A stretch of 64,000 nt of DNA, from positions 186,001-250,000 of the forward strand of contig NZ_BMOE01000005.1 in assembly GCF_014646915.1 (NCBI RefSeq), given 5' to 3'. The notes under the pieces were generated by a model, which worked only from the letters and a program-made list of their open reading frames with translations, was not told the DNA's origin and ran no database searches. The translations under genes were made by a program, and so were the position numbers. Shown piece after piece: positions 28,672-36,916 of this stretch (its first letter is position 1; each line of letters opens with the position of its first letter). This DNA comes from Deinococcus aquiradiocola. Its GTDB lineage: Bacteria; Deinococcota; Deinococci; Deinococcales; Deinococcaceae.

Positions 28672-29424
28672 GTGCCCGACGCCCCCGCACCCCACGCCAG
28701 CGCACCGCAGACGGAAGCGCCGCGCCTCCTCGGCCAGCCGCGCCTCGCCGAGGTGAGCGCCTACCTGCGGCAGAACGAACCCCGCTGGCGCGCCCTCGGC
28801 ATCACCCGCGTCGAACTGTTCGGCTCCGTCGCCCGCGACGACGCCGCCAACACCTCCGACGTGGACCTCCTCGTCACCTTCGCGCACCCCGCCGGCCTCC
28901 TCGACCAGGTGCGCGCCGTGCACCTCTTCGAAGCGCTCCTCGGGCGCCGCACCGACGTCCTCACGCACGGTGCCCTCAAGCCCGGCCTGAAAGCGGCCGT
29001 CCAGCGCGACGCCCGCGACATCAGCGCCCCCACCCCCCAGGACACCACAACCCAGGACGCCCCGAGCGACCCCGCCCGCAAACGCAGCCGCTGGCGCGTC
29101 CAGGACCTCCTCACCCTGCTCGACCGCCTCCAGACCCTCACCGCCCCCCACACCCTCCAGACATACCTGCACGCCCAGGACACCCAGGACGCCGCCGCCA
29201 TGAACCTCCTGCGCCTCGGTGAAGGCACCAAGTTCATCCCCCAGGACCTGCAGGACGCCCACCCGGACGTCCCCTGGGACGAACTGCGCAGCGTCCGCAA
29301 CCTCATCGCGCACGACTACTTCGGCCTCGACCCGCACCTCGTCTGGCACACCCTCACCCGCGACCTGCCCGCCCTGCGCCCCCACCTCCAGGCCCTCCAC
29401 GACACCCTCCCGGAAGACGCGTGA
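28672..29424 (+). CDS. MntA-HepT-like single-chain fusion (nucleotidyltransferase + HEPN)
   Basis: A 250-residue protein. Residues 24-115 are a minimal nucleotidyltransferase: ELFGSVARDDAANTSDVDLLV gives G51-S52 and D63-x-D65, with third acid D95 (RRTDVLT), the MntA adenylyltransferase triad. Residues 116-140 are a polar linker. Residues 140-245 form a helical HEPN domain with R209-NLIA-H214-D-Y216, exactly the RX4HXY of HepT RNase toxins, whose Tyr is AMPylated by MntA in known two-gene systems. Here both lie in one chain. GTG start six bases after TATCCT (28660-28665); the frame's earlier start at 28588 lies in the operator region. Overlaps the DUF3291 gene by four bases. Confidence 0.82.
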   Translation: MPDAPAPHASAPQTEAPRLLGQPRLAEVSAYLRQNEPRWRALGITRVELFGSVARDDAANTSDVDLLVTFAHPAGLLDQVRAVHLFEALLGRRTDVLTHGALKPGLKAAVQRDARDISAPTPQDTTTQDAPSDPARKRSRWRVQDLLTLLDRLQTLTAPHTLQTYLHAQDTQDAAAMNLLRLGEGTKFIPQDLQDAHPDVPWDELRSVRNLIAHDYFGLDPHLVWHTLTRDLPALRPHLQALHDTLPEDA

Positions 29425-29891
29425 CCCTGCACCTCGCCCAGTTCAACTACGGCGTCCTGCGCGTCCCCGAAACCCACCCGGACGCCCGCGACTTCAGGGA
29501 CGCCCTCGCGCCCATCAACGCCCTCGCCGCCCGCAGCCCCGGCTTCGTGTGGCAGCTGCCCGACGAGGACTGCGCAGCGTACTTCATGCCCGGCAGCACG
29601 CCCCTGATGATGGTCAACCTGAGCGTCTGGGAAGACGTCCGGAGCCTGCGGGACTTCACCCTGCACGGCCCGCACCTCGACTTCCTGAGACGCCGCCGCG
29701 AGTGGTTCGTGCGCCAGGACCGACCGCACTTCTGCATGTGGTGGGTGCAGGCCGGATACCGTCCCGGCCCCGACGAGGCCCGCGCCCGCCTGGAACACCT
29801 CCGCGTCCACGGCCCCACCCCCGCCGCCTTCACCTTCACGCCGTCCTACCCGCCGGAAGCGGTGGACCTCCCGGCCTCATCCCAGACGTAG
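29421..29891 (+). CDS. DUF3291 family protein
   Basis: A 156-residue protein that fits the DUF3291 pattern: LAQFNYGVLRVP at the start, ARSPGFVWQLP, MMVNLSVWEDVRSLRDFT and a C-terminal FCMWWVQAGYRPGPDEARARLEHLRVHGPTPAAFTF. The fold is likely a dimeric ferredoxin-like alpha+beta barrel as in antibiotic-biosynthesis monooxygenases; function unknown. The start GTG overlaps the fusion gene's stop (GTGA), so they are coupled. Its 3' end overlaps the convergent RidA gene by 46 bp. Confidence 0.8.
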   Translation: MTLHLAQFNYGVLRVPETHPDARDFRDALAPINALAARSPGFVWQLPDEDCAAYFMPGSTPLMMVNLSVWEDVRSLRDFTLHGPHLDFLRRRREWFVRQDRPHFCMWWVQAGYRPGPDEARARLEHLRVHGPTPAAFTFTPSYPPEAVDLPASSQT

Positions 29892-30274
29892 GCGTCGGCC
29901 TCTATCTCCACGAGGTGCAACGGGTCGATCAGGCCACTCACCTGCACCATGCTGCAGGCAGGCCGCACCTCACCGAACACCTCGCCGTGCGCCCGACCGA
30001 CCGCCTCCCACTGCGAGATGTCCTTCACGTAGATGCGGGTACGGACCACGTGCCGCAACTCCGCGCCCGCCTGCGCCAGCGCCCCGGCAATGATGCACAG
30101 GGCCGCCCGCGCCTGGGCTCCCGCATCACCGGGAAACAGGACCACGCCGTCCCGCGTGGCGGTGGTGCCCGCCACATGCACGTGCGGCCCCACCCTCACG
30201 GCCCGCGAGTACCCCACCACAGGTTCCCAGGGCGAAGTACCGGCGAAGTTGGTCCTGGCGTTCTGCTGGGTCAT
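29846..30274 (-). CDS. RidA-family (YjgF/UK114) imine deaminase-like protein
   Basis: A 142-residue protein with the RidA fold pattern: YSRAVRVGPHVHVAGTTA at the start and a C-terminal RPACSMVQVSGLIDPLHLVEIEADAY that supplies the conserved arginine of the imine-hydrolysing site. Enzymes of this family remove reactive enamines and imines made by PLP enzymes; this one belongs to a longer subgroup, so its exact substrate is open. TATGCT lies five bases before the ATG. It converges with and overlaps the DUF3291 gene. Confidence 0.85.
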   Translation of the reverse strand: MTQQNARTNFAGTSPWEPVVGYSRAVRVGPHVHVAGTTATRDGVVLFPGDAGAQARAALCIIAGALAQAGAELRHVVRTRIYVKDISQWEAVGRAHGEVFGEVRPACSMVQVSGLIDPLHLVEIEADAYVWDEAGRSTASGG

Positions 30275-30289
30275 GGCTCAGCATAAGGT

Positions 30290-30748
30290 GTGACCACAGC
30301 CCCACCCACAGGAACGCCGGACGCACCCGCCACCCTCACCGGCCCACTCACCGGCCCACTCACCGGCATCGTCGAGTGGCGACAGGGCGAAACCCGGCGC
30401 CACATCTGGCGGGACGGCCACCTCGTCCCGTACCGCACCGAACCGCTCCCCACCCCGGTCAACTACGGCTGCCTGCCCGGCACCCTCAACCCCGCCGACC
30501 ACGCCGAAATCGACGCCGTATGGCTCGGCCCGCCCCTCCCCACCGGCCAGCACGTCACCGCGCCCCCCACCGGCCTGCTCCACCTGCAGGACGGCGACCA
30601 CAAGGTCGTCTTCGGCCCCCTGCACGCCGCGCAGACCCTCCTCGACTGGTTCCCGCCCGAACGCGGCGCCCGCCTCCTGCCCGCCAGCGACGCCTGGGCG
30701 TGGCTGCACGCCCTCGGCGTGACCCCGGACCCACCAGCCCCTTCCTAA
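30290..30748 (+). CDS. Divergent inorganic pyrophosphatase-like protein
   Basis: A 152-residue protein. After a low-complexity lead with a short internal repeat ([10 protein letters not shown]) comes [34 protein letters not shown], and [17 protein letters not shown]. This is the order of family I soluble pyrophosphatases (NYGfiPgT, D...D, vGvl.m.DeggDdK). Of the metal-binding acids, one Asp of the usual DGDPLD block is replaced (ADHAEID) and the DxxDDK end appears as DGDHK, so activity may be changed. The GTG start immediately follows a TAAGGT; the true start could be later. Confidence 0.65.
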   Translation: MTTAPPTGTPDAPATLTGPLTGPLTGIVEWRQGETRRHIWRDGHLVPYRTEPLPTPVNYGCLPGTLNPADHAEIDAVWLGPPLPTGQHVTAPPTGLLHLQDGDHKVVFGPLHAAQTLLDWFPPERGARLLPASDAWAWLHALGVTPDPPAPS

Positions 30749-30826
30749 AGATCTCCTAAAGCCTGCCGGACAGCGCAGTGTGCGCCGACCCTGCCGGGGG
30801 GAGGCCGGTGTTGTTAGATTGGCCGC

Positions 30827-31768
30827 ATGGAATACAGGAATCTCGGCAGGAGCGGTCTGAAGGTCAGCGAAGTGTCCCTGGGCGGCTGGGTGACGTTCGG
30901 GCAGAGCGTGAACGATCAGCAGATGGTGCGCGACATCGTCCTGAAGGCTTACGAGCAGGGCGTGAACTTCTTCGACCAGGCGGACATCTACGCCAAGGGC
31001 AAGAGCGAGCAGATGATGGGCGAGGTGCTGGGCGAACTGCCGCGCCACACGCTCGTGATCTCCAGCAAGGTGTACTGGCCGATGAGCGACGACGTGAACG
31101 ACCGTGGACTGAGCCGCAAGCACGTCCTGGAGAGCATCGACAAGACCCTGAAGCGCCTGGGTACCGATTACCTCGACATCTATTTCGCGCACCGGTACGA
31201 CGAGACCGTGCCGATGGAGGAGATCGTGATGGCGTTCGATCAGGTGGTGCGTTCCGGGCGTGCCATGTACTGGGGGACGAGCATGTGGCCCGCGGCGCGC
31301 ATCGCGCAGGCGGTGGAGTTCGCGCGCGCGCACGGCCTGCACGCGCCCGTGACGGAGCAGCCGGAGTACAGCATGCTGCGCCGTGACCGGGTGGAGAAGG
31401 AGATCCTGCCGTACACCGAGCCCGCAGGGGTGGGTCTGGTGGTGTGGAGTCCGCTCGCGATGGGGCTCCTGACCGGCAAGTACGATGCGGGCACGAGCGA
31501 GGGTTCGCGCCTGAGCGAGAACGAGAGCTGGGGCAAGAACTTCCTGACGGAGGACAACATCCGCCGCGTGCGTGACCTGAAGCCCGTCGCGGATGAGCTG
31601 GGCATCACGCGCGCGCAGCTGGCCCTCGCGTGGATCCTGCGTCAGCCGGGCGTGAGCAGCGTCATCACCGGGGCGACCAAGGTGGGGCAGATCGAGGACA
31701 CCGTGAAGGCGGCGGGCGTGAAGCTGAGCGCCGATCAGATCAGCCGTATCGACGAGATCCTGAAGTAA
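30827..31768 (+). CDS. Aldo/keto reductase
   Basis: A 313-residue NADPH-dependent oxidoreductase resembling the YghZ/voltage-gated potassium-channel beta-subunit group. The catalytic tetrad is complete: D50, Y55 (in FFDQADIYAKGKSE), K81 (ISSKVYW) and H122 (YFAHRYDE). The NADPH-binding end is seen in SSVITGATKVGQIEDTV. Substrate uncertain; relatives reduce methylglyoxal and other aldehydes. TTAGAT at 30814-30819 is seven bases before the ATG, another leaderless-type start. A hairpin follows the gene. Confidence 0.92.
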   Translation: MEYRNLGRSGLKVSEVSLGGWVTFGQSVNDQQMVRDIVLKAYEQGVNFFDQADIYAKGKSEQMMGEVLGELPRHTLVISSKVYWPMSDDVNDRGLSRKHVLESIDKTLKRLGTDYLDIYFAHRYDETVPMEEIVMAFDQVVRSGRAMYWGTSMWPAARIAQAVEFARAHGLHAPVTEQPEYSMLRRDRVEKEILPYTEPAGVGLVVWSPLAMGLLTGKYDAGTSEGSRLSENESWGKNFLTEDNIRRVRDLKPVADELGITRAQLALAWILRQPGVSSVITGATKVGQIEDTVKAAGVKLSADQISRIDEILK

Positions 31769-31777
31769 GACCCGTTC

Positions 31778-31807
31778 CGGTGGACGCCTCTCCGGAGGGG
31801 AATCCAC
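31778..31807 (+). terminator. Terminator-like hairpin after the aldo/keto reductase gene
   Basis: GGTGGA (31778-31783) pairs with TCCACC (31802-31807), with an inner CCTC/GAGG stem. It lies ten bases after the stop codon. The block resembles the first part of repeat family B, but too little is shared to count it as a copy. Confidence 0.5.
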
Positions 31808-31980
31808 CACGCAAGGCGGAGAGGGAAGAACCGGGTTCCGGGGCGTCCGGCACGGACCGGACGGCGTCCGGGGAACGCGGCGGCCGGGAGCGGCCACGGG
31901 GCGGGGCGGCGGTCAGCGGGGAGGGTGCGCTGGTGGCCGCCTCGCCCTGCACGAATGGCCCGGCAGGCATGAGGAGGCGC

Positions 31981-32940
31981 ATGACACACAGCACGCAGGG
32001 GCCCGCCATTCTGACGGCGGGGTTACGGAAGGTGTACCGGGGGCACGCGGTGGTGCAGGGCCTGGACCTGCAGGTCGGGCCGGGCGAGGTGTTCGGGTTC
32101 CTGGGACCGAACGGGGCGGGGAAATCCACGACCGTCAAGATGCTGCTGGGGCTGGTGCTGCCCACGTCAGGACGCGTGGAGGTGCTGGGCGGGTCGCCGC
32201 AGGACCCGGAGGTGCGCCGCCGCCTGGGGTTCCTGCCGGAACAGTTCCGTTTTCAGACGTGGATGACCGCACAGGAATTTCTGCACTTTCACGGTCGGCT
32301 GGCGGGCCTGAAGGCCGACGAGTTGCGCGCCCGCATTCCGAAGGTGCTGGAGCAGGTGGGCCTGGGCGGCCGGGGCGGGGAGACGCTGAACGGGTACTCG
32401 AAGGGGATGCTGCAGCGCGCCGGGCTGGCACAGGCGATCCTGGCGCACCCGAACCTGGTGTTCCTGGACGAGCCGACCTCGGCCCTCGACCCGATCGGGC
32501 GGGTGGAGGTCCGGGAGATCATCTCGGGCCTGCGTTCGGAGGGCGTCGCGGTGTTCCTGAACTCGCACCTGCTGAGCGAGGTGGAGCAGGTGTGCGACCA
32601 CGTCGCGTTCGTGAAGGCGGGCGAGGTGCTGCGGCAGGGGAGCCTGACCGGCCTGCTGGGCGGCGCGGTGCCGGTCGAGGTGCGCGTGGACCGCGTCACG
32701 CCGGACCTCCTCACGCGCCTGGGCGCGCTGGGGACGGTGGAGGCCCTGCCGGACGCGCACGGGCAGGCGGGCGTGCAGGTGACGCTCACGCGGGACGCGG
32801 ACGTGCCGCTCATCGCGCAGGCGGTCTCCGCGCTCGGCCTGAACCTGTACGCGCTCACGCCGCACCGCCCGGACCTGGAGGGCCTGTTCCTGGAACTGAT
32901 CGACACGCACGGCGAGGCCGCGCCCGGAGTGAACGCATGA
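31981..32940 (+). CDS. ABC transporter ATP-binding protein (ABC-2 exporter)
   Basis: A 319-residue ATPase with Walker A GPNGAGKST, Q-loop FLPEQFRFQTW, signature YSKGMLQR, Walker B LVFLDEPTSALDP and the H-loop NSHLL. A C-terminal ~90-residue extension (VEVRVDRVTPDLLTRL ...) is typical of the DrrA/CcmA-like group that works with ABC-2 permeases. Start set by AGGAGG just before the ATG at 31981; earlier in-frame codons lack support. Overlaps the permease start by four bases (ATGA). Confidence 0.93.
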   Translation: MTHSTQGPAILTAGLRKVYRGHAVVQGLDLQVGPGEVFGFLGPNGAGKSTTVKMLLGLVLPTSGRVEVLGGSPQDPEVRRRLGFLPEQFRFQTWMTAQEFLHFHGRLAGLKADELRARIPKVLEQVGLGGRGGETLNGYSKGMLQRAGLAQAILAHPNLVFLDEPTSALDPIGRVEVREIISGLRSEGVAVFLNSHLLSEVEQVCDHVAFVKAGEVLRQGSLTGLLGGAVPVEVRVDRVTPDLLTRLGALGTVEALPDAHGQAGVQVTLTRDADVPLIAQAVSALGLNLYALTPHRPDLEGLFLELIDTHGEAAPGVNA

Positions 32941-33818
32941 GGAACGTCCTGCTGATCGCCGAACTCAGTCTGCGCGAGGCGCTCCGCAAGCGCCTGGTCC
33001 TGATCCTGCTCGTCCTCACGGCCCTGTTCGTGGGCTTCTACCTGTACGGCATTCTGCGCCTGCAGCACGCGCTGGACGACCGGGCCATCAGTGCCGGGCT
33101 CGACGTGCGGCCCGAGGGGGGACGCCGTGGCCTGACGGGCGCGTCCGTCGCGTTCTCCGCGATCTTCGGGATGTACCTCGTGTACTTCCTGGGCTCGCTG
33201 ATGAGCGTGCTGAGCACCGTGGGCGCCGTGAGCGGCGACATCGAGTCGGGCGTCATGCAGAGCGTCGTGTCGCGGCCCGTCAGCCGGGGGCAGCTCGTGG
33301 TGGGCCGCTGGCTGGGCTTCAGCATCGTGAACGTGGCGTACGTGGCGCTCCTGTCGGCCGCGCTGCTGGTCGGCGTGCGCGTCATCACGGGCTTCACGTC
33401 GCCGCAGCCGTTCGCGGCGGTGGCGCTGGTGCTGGTGGCGGTGCTGCTGCTCACGTCGCTGACGGTGCTGGGCAGCACGGTGTTCAGCACGCTCTCGAAC
33501 GGCATCGGGGTGTTCGTGCTGTACGGCCTGGGCTTCACGGGCGGCATCCTGAGCACCATCGGGCAGTTCGCGGCCACGCCGGTCCTCGTGACGCTCGGCA
33601 ACCTCGCGAACACCCTCATGCCGTCCAACGCGCTGTGGCTCGGCGCGAGCTACCACCTGCAGCCGGACTACGTGCTGCGCCTGAACGAACTGGCGCGCGG
33701 CGCGAACCCGTTCATCAGCACCACGCCCATCTCGGCGGGCACGGTCGTGTGGGCGCTCGCGTACGCGCTGCTGGCCCTGGTGCTGGCCGTGCTGGCCTTC
33801 CGCAGGCGCGACCTGTAA
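32937..33818 (+). CDS. ABC-2 type permease
   Basis: A 293-residue membrane protein with six hydrophobic segments: KRLVLILLVLTALFVGFYLYG, FSAIFGMYLVYFLGSL, VAYVALLSAALLVGVR, AVALVLVAVLLLTSLTVLG, GVFVLYGLGFTGGILS and AGTVVWALAYALLALVLAVLAF. The MQSVVSRPVSRGQLVVGRW loop is the ABC-2 family signature region. It pairs with the preceding ATPase by overlap. Cargo unknown. Confidence 0.88.
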   Translation: MRNVLLIAELSLREALRKRLVLILLVLTALFVGFYLYGILRLQHALDDRAISAGLDVRPEGGRRGLTGASVAFSAIFGMYLVYFLGSLMSVLSTVGAVSGDIESGVMQSVVSRPVSRGQLVVGRWLGFSIVNVAYVALLSAALLVGVRVITGFTSPQPFAAVALVLVAVLLLTSLTVLGSTVFSTLSNGIGVFVLYGLGFTGGILSTIGQFAATPVLVTLGNLANTLMPSNALWLGASYHLQPDYVLRLNELARGANPFISTTPISAGTVVWALAYALLALVLAVLAFRRRDL

Positions 33819-33844
33819 CGGCAACGGCGCAGGCGGGAACGGCA

Positions 33845-33876
33845 GGGCGGGCGTGACGAAGGTGTCACGCCCGCCC
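33845..33876. terminator. Bidirectional terminator hairpin
   Basis: GGGCGGGCGTGAC pairs exactly with GTCACGCCCGCCC around GAAGGT. It sits between the converging ABC permease and DedA genes. Confidence 0.75.
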
Positions 33877-33896
33877 CTGTGTGCAGGTCCGGCGGA

Positions 33897-34511
33897 TCAG
33901 TTCTGCGGTTCGCCCTCCACGTCTCCCGTGTCGTCGTGCGCGCGGCGGCGCTTCAGGACCAGCAGCAGCACGATCAGTGCGGCGGCCACGAGCAGGTACG
34001 GCAGCACCTGCGCCTGCATGTGCTCGAAGCTCTGCAGGATCTCCGGCCCGAAGCGCCACAGCAGCGTCTGCCACACGCCCACGTGCAGGACCGCGCCCAG
34101 CAGGCTGAACAGCAGGTACGCGCGCCACGGGTACGCGGACGCGCCCGCGTACAGCGTGACCGGCGTGCGCAGCGAACCCACCGTGCGGCTCACGATCACG
34201 GCGAGTCCCCCCCAGCGGCGCATGATGCCGGCCGTGCGGCGACTGCGGGCGACGCGCTGCCACCTCGCCGGGAGGCGCCGCAGGGCGGACGCGGCGAGCC
34301 GGTACCCGGCGAGACTGCCGAACCAGTTCCCGGCCACGCCCCACAGGATGGCCTCCAGCAGCGTCGTCTGGTGCGCGTGGATGCTCTCCGCGAGGGCCAG
34401 CATGGGCAGCACGCCGGGAATGCCGGGAATGCCCATGCCCTCCAGGAACATCATCAGGAACGTGGTCAGGTGCAGCCAGATCGGGCTGAGGCTGTCCAGC
34501 CAGGCAGTCAT
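33897..34511 (-). CDS. DedA-family membrane protein
   Basis: A 204-residue VTT-domain (DedA/SNARE-associated) membrane protein. It has the conserved FLEGMGIPGIPGVL entrance, LAGYRLAASA, the glycine/arginine motif AVIVSRTVGSLRTPVTLYAGAS, and a C-terminal helix (VLPYLLVAAALIVLLLVLKRRR). DedA proteins are implicated in lipid-carrier (undecaprenyl or phospholipid) flipping and in tolerance to membrane stress. CACAAT lies eight bases before the ATG. The stop codon is again within a GGATCAG context. Confidence 0.85.
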   Translation of the reverse strand: MTAWLDSLSPIWLHLTTFLMMFLEGMGIPGIPGVLPMLALAESIHAHQTTLLEAILWGVAGNWFGSLAGYRLAASALRRLPARWQRVARSRRTAGIMRRWGGLAVIVSRTVGSLRTPVTLYAGASAYPWRAYLLFSLLGAVLHVGVWQTLLWRFGPEILQSFEHMQAQVLPYLLVAAALIVLLLVLKRRRAHDDTGDVEGEPQN

Positions 34512-34748
34512 ATCGCCCCATTGTGATGGACGAACGGCAGAGAGGCAAAGGCAGATGCGTCCCGCACCCCCGGAGCGGGCCGCCTGTCTCCTGTACCGCT
34601 CCTTAACCTGCCGGGTGCACCCTGAACCCATGAAGACGGGCGCGGGACGGGCAGGACACACGGCGTGGGGGCGGGCAGGGGGGGGCAGGGCGTGCCCGGT
34701 GGGGGGAAGGGGTGGTGTGCGCTGCGGTGGCGCGGCACAATGAACGCC

Positions 34749-35483
34749 ATGCGCCTGCTCATCGTGGAGGACGACCCGCACATCGCCGACCTGCTGCTGG
34801 AGGGACTCGGTGAGGACGGGTACGCCTGCGACGTCGCGACGAGCGCCGCGCAGGGCACGTCCCTCGCGCGGCTCTTCCCGTACGCGCTGATCCTGCTGGA
34901 CGTGATGCTGCCCGAAGGGCACGACGCGGGCTTCGTGATGGGCCGCGAACTGCGCGCCGAGGGCGTGCAGACGCCGATCCTGTACCTCACGGCGCGCAGC
35001 AACGTCGAGGAGCGCGTGACGGGCCTCGACGCGGGCGGCGACGATTACCTCGGGAAGCCCTTCGCGCTGCGGGAACTGCGGGCGCGCGTGCGTGCCCTGC
35101 TGCGCCGCAGCAGCGGCCTGTCCCGCAACGTGCTGCAACTCCCGCTCGGCTGGCAGATCGACCTCGCGGGCCGCACCGTGTCGCGGCCCCCCACCTGGGA
35201 CGACGTGACCGCCGCGCCCACCCCGGAGAGCGTGCCGGTGCAGGCCGCACAGGCGGAACTGACGCGCCGCGAGTTCGCGCTGCTGGAACTGCTGGCCCTG
35301 CACCCGGGGCGGGCGTTCTCGCGGCAGGACATCATCGAGCGCCTGTGGTCCGGCGAGAGCGGCGTGGAACCGAAAGTCATCGACGTGTACGTGAGCACCG
35401 TGCGCCGCAAGACGGCCGAGGAACTCATCGACACGGTGCGCGGCCTCGGGTACCGGCTCGGCAAGATGGCGCATGAGTGGTAG
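34749..35483 (+). CDS. OmpR/PhoB-type response regulator
   Basis: A 244-residue two-component response regulator. The receiver has the acidic pair E7/D8 and D9, phosphoacceptor D51 (LLDVMLPEG), T81 and K103; it reads MRLLIVEDDPHIADLLLEGL at the start. The winged-helix C-terminal domain shows LTRREFALLELLALHPGRAFSRQDIIERLW and the recognition helix VIDVYVSTVRRKT. Start chosen at 34749 because CACAAT (34736-34741) is seven bases upstream; an ATG nine bases earlier is also possible. Overlaps the kinase gene by 11 bp. Confidence 0.93.
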   Translation: MRLLIVEDDPHIADLLLEGLGEDGYACDVATSAAQGTSLARLFPYALILLDVMLPEGHDAGFVMGRELRAEGVQTPILYLTARSNVEERVTGLDAGGDDYLGKPFALRELRARVRALLRRSSGLSRNVLQLPLGWQIDLAGRTVSRPPTWDDVTAAPTPESVPVQAAQAELTRREFALLELLALHPGRAFSRQDIIERLWSGESGVEPKVIDVYVSTVRRKTAEELIDTVRGLGYRLGKMAHEW

Positions 35484-36870
35484 GACGCCCGCCCCGTCCC
35501 GTGCCGCGCCGCTGGTCGCCCCGCCCGTCCGTGCCTGGAACCGGCTCAGCCTGCGCCTGAAACTCACGCTCGGGTACGCCCTGATCTTCTCGGTCAGCGT
35601 GCTGCTCGGCGCGCTGTGCGTGTACGTCCTGGCGCGCGGCTCGCTCACCAGCACCCTCGACACCACCCTGGAGGAGACGGCGGCCCTGGCGCGCGGCAAC
35701 CTGCTGGGCAGCGGCATGGGGCTGCGCTTCACGGACGCGCTGCAGCCGCCGCCCGAACTGAGTATCGAACTCATCAGCCCGGACGGCCGCATCCTCGACG
35801 TGGCCGGGCAACCCGTCAGCACCGCCACCGCCCTCATGACGACGCCCGCGCGGCTCGGCACGTACACGTACCGGGACCGGCGCGTCCTGACGGTCGCCCT
35901 GCCGGACCAGCCGTTCCTGCTGCAGGTGTCCCGCGCGAGCGACACCCTCACGGCCCTCCTCGAGACGCTGGCGCGCGTCCTGCTGGCCGGGTCCGGCCTC
36001 ATGATCGGCCTGGCGTGCCTCGCCGGGTACTACCTCGCGGACCGCGCCCTGAAACCCGTGGACGCCGTCGCCCGCACCGCCGACACCATCACCCGCAGCG
36101 GCAGTTACCGGGGCCGCGTGCCGCCCGCGCCCGGCTCGGACGAGATGGCGCGCCTGACCGGCACCGTGAACGGCATGCTCGACCACCTGGAGGCCACCAT
36201 CGAGCGCGAGAAGTCCTTCGCGCGCACCGCAGCGCACGAACTCCGCACGCCGCTCACCGCGCTGCAGGGCCGACTGGAGCTCGCGCTGGAACGCCCGCGC
36301 GAGGCGGCCGACTACCGCCGCAGCCTGGAGATCATGCAGGGCCGCGTGGACGAACTGCTGTCCCTCGCGCAGGGCCTCCTGGCACTCGCAGAGACGGACC
36401 GGCCCGCCGCGCTGGAACTCATGAACCTCAGCACGCAGGCGGCCGAGGTGACGGGCGAACTGCACGACCTGTCGCAACGCCTCGGCAAGACCCTCGACTG
36501 GCGGCAGGCGACGCCGGAACCGCTCGCGCCGTGGGTGTGGGCCGAACCGCTCGGCGTGCGTCAGGTGCTGCGCAACCTGCTGGAGAACGCCCTGAAGTAC
36601 GGCGGGAACCGCGTGGAGGTGCAGGTCACGCCGCACGCCTTCACCGTCTGGGACAGCGGGCACGGCCCGCAGCCGCAGGAATGGGCGCGGCTCGCGCGGC
36701 CCTTCGAGCGCGGCGCGGGCCTGCAGGGCGTCAGCGGCAGCGGCCTGGGCCTGCCGCTCGTGATGGCACTCGCCCAGCGCTGGGACGCGCGCGTCGAACC
36801 GCTCTGGGAGGAGGGCGGTTTCGGCGTGCGCCTCAGCTGGGACGCGCGCGACCCCGGCAACCTGAACTGA
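35473..36870 (+). CDS. Sensor histidine kinase
   Basis: A 465-residue membrane kinase. Transmembrane helices lie near residues 32-54 and 166-188, enclosing a ~110-residue extracytoplasmic sensor; a HAMP linker follows (DRALKPVDAVARTADTI), then the phosphoacceptor H255 in ARTAAHELRTPLTAL, the N-box NLLENALKYGG, and a G-box-like GSGLGLPLVMALAQRW. Sensor ligand unknown. It is encoded with the response regulator at 34749 and must be its partner, given the 11-bp overlap. Confidence 0.93.
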   Translation: MSGRTPAPSRAAPLVAPPVRAWNRLSLRLKLTLGYALIFSVSVLLGALCVYVLARGSLTSTLDTTLEETAALARGNLLGSGMGLRFTDALQPPPELSIELISPDGRILDVAGQPVSTATALMTTPARLGTYTYRDRRVLTVALPDQPFLLQVSRASDTLTALLETLARVLLAGSGLMIGLACLAGYYLADRALKPVDAVARTADTITRSGSYRGRVPPAPGSDEMARLTGTVNGMLDHLEATIEREKSFARTAAHELRTPLTALQGRLELALERPREAADYRRSLEIMQGRVDELLSLAQGLLALAETDRPAALELMNLSTQAAEVTGELHDLSQRLGKTLDWRQATPEPLAPWVWAEPLGVRQVLRNLLENALKYGGNRVEVQVTPHAFTVWDSGHGPQPQEWARLARPFERGAGLQGVSGSGLGLPLVMALAQRWDARVEPLWEEGGFGVRLSWDARDPGNLN

Positions 36871-36874
36871 GCCG

Positions 36875-36916
36875 GTGTTGAGCTGAACACCAGGAGTTCA
36901 GCTCGGTCCGGGATCA
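36875..36916. repeat. Remnant of repeat family A
   Basis: GTTGAGCTGAACACCAGGAG followed by TTCAGCTCGG is the 3' hairpin of the family in reverse orientation; the remnant ends GGGATCAG, which contains the stop codon (TCA, 36914-36916) of the RNase II-like gene. Confidence 0.5.

Noticed and set aside
28672..29891. Classical two-gene toxin-antitoxin system of the fusion gene and DUF3291
   Set aside because: DUF3291 shows no antitoxin or toxin feature, and the two halves of a known pair are already fused in the first gene. Coupling alone is not enough.
33897..36002. 701-residue frame reading DedA plus a long N-terminal extension
   Set aside because: The extension is antisense to the two-component genes. 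The DedA part starts properly at 34511 with its own -10 box.
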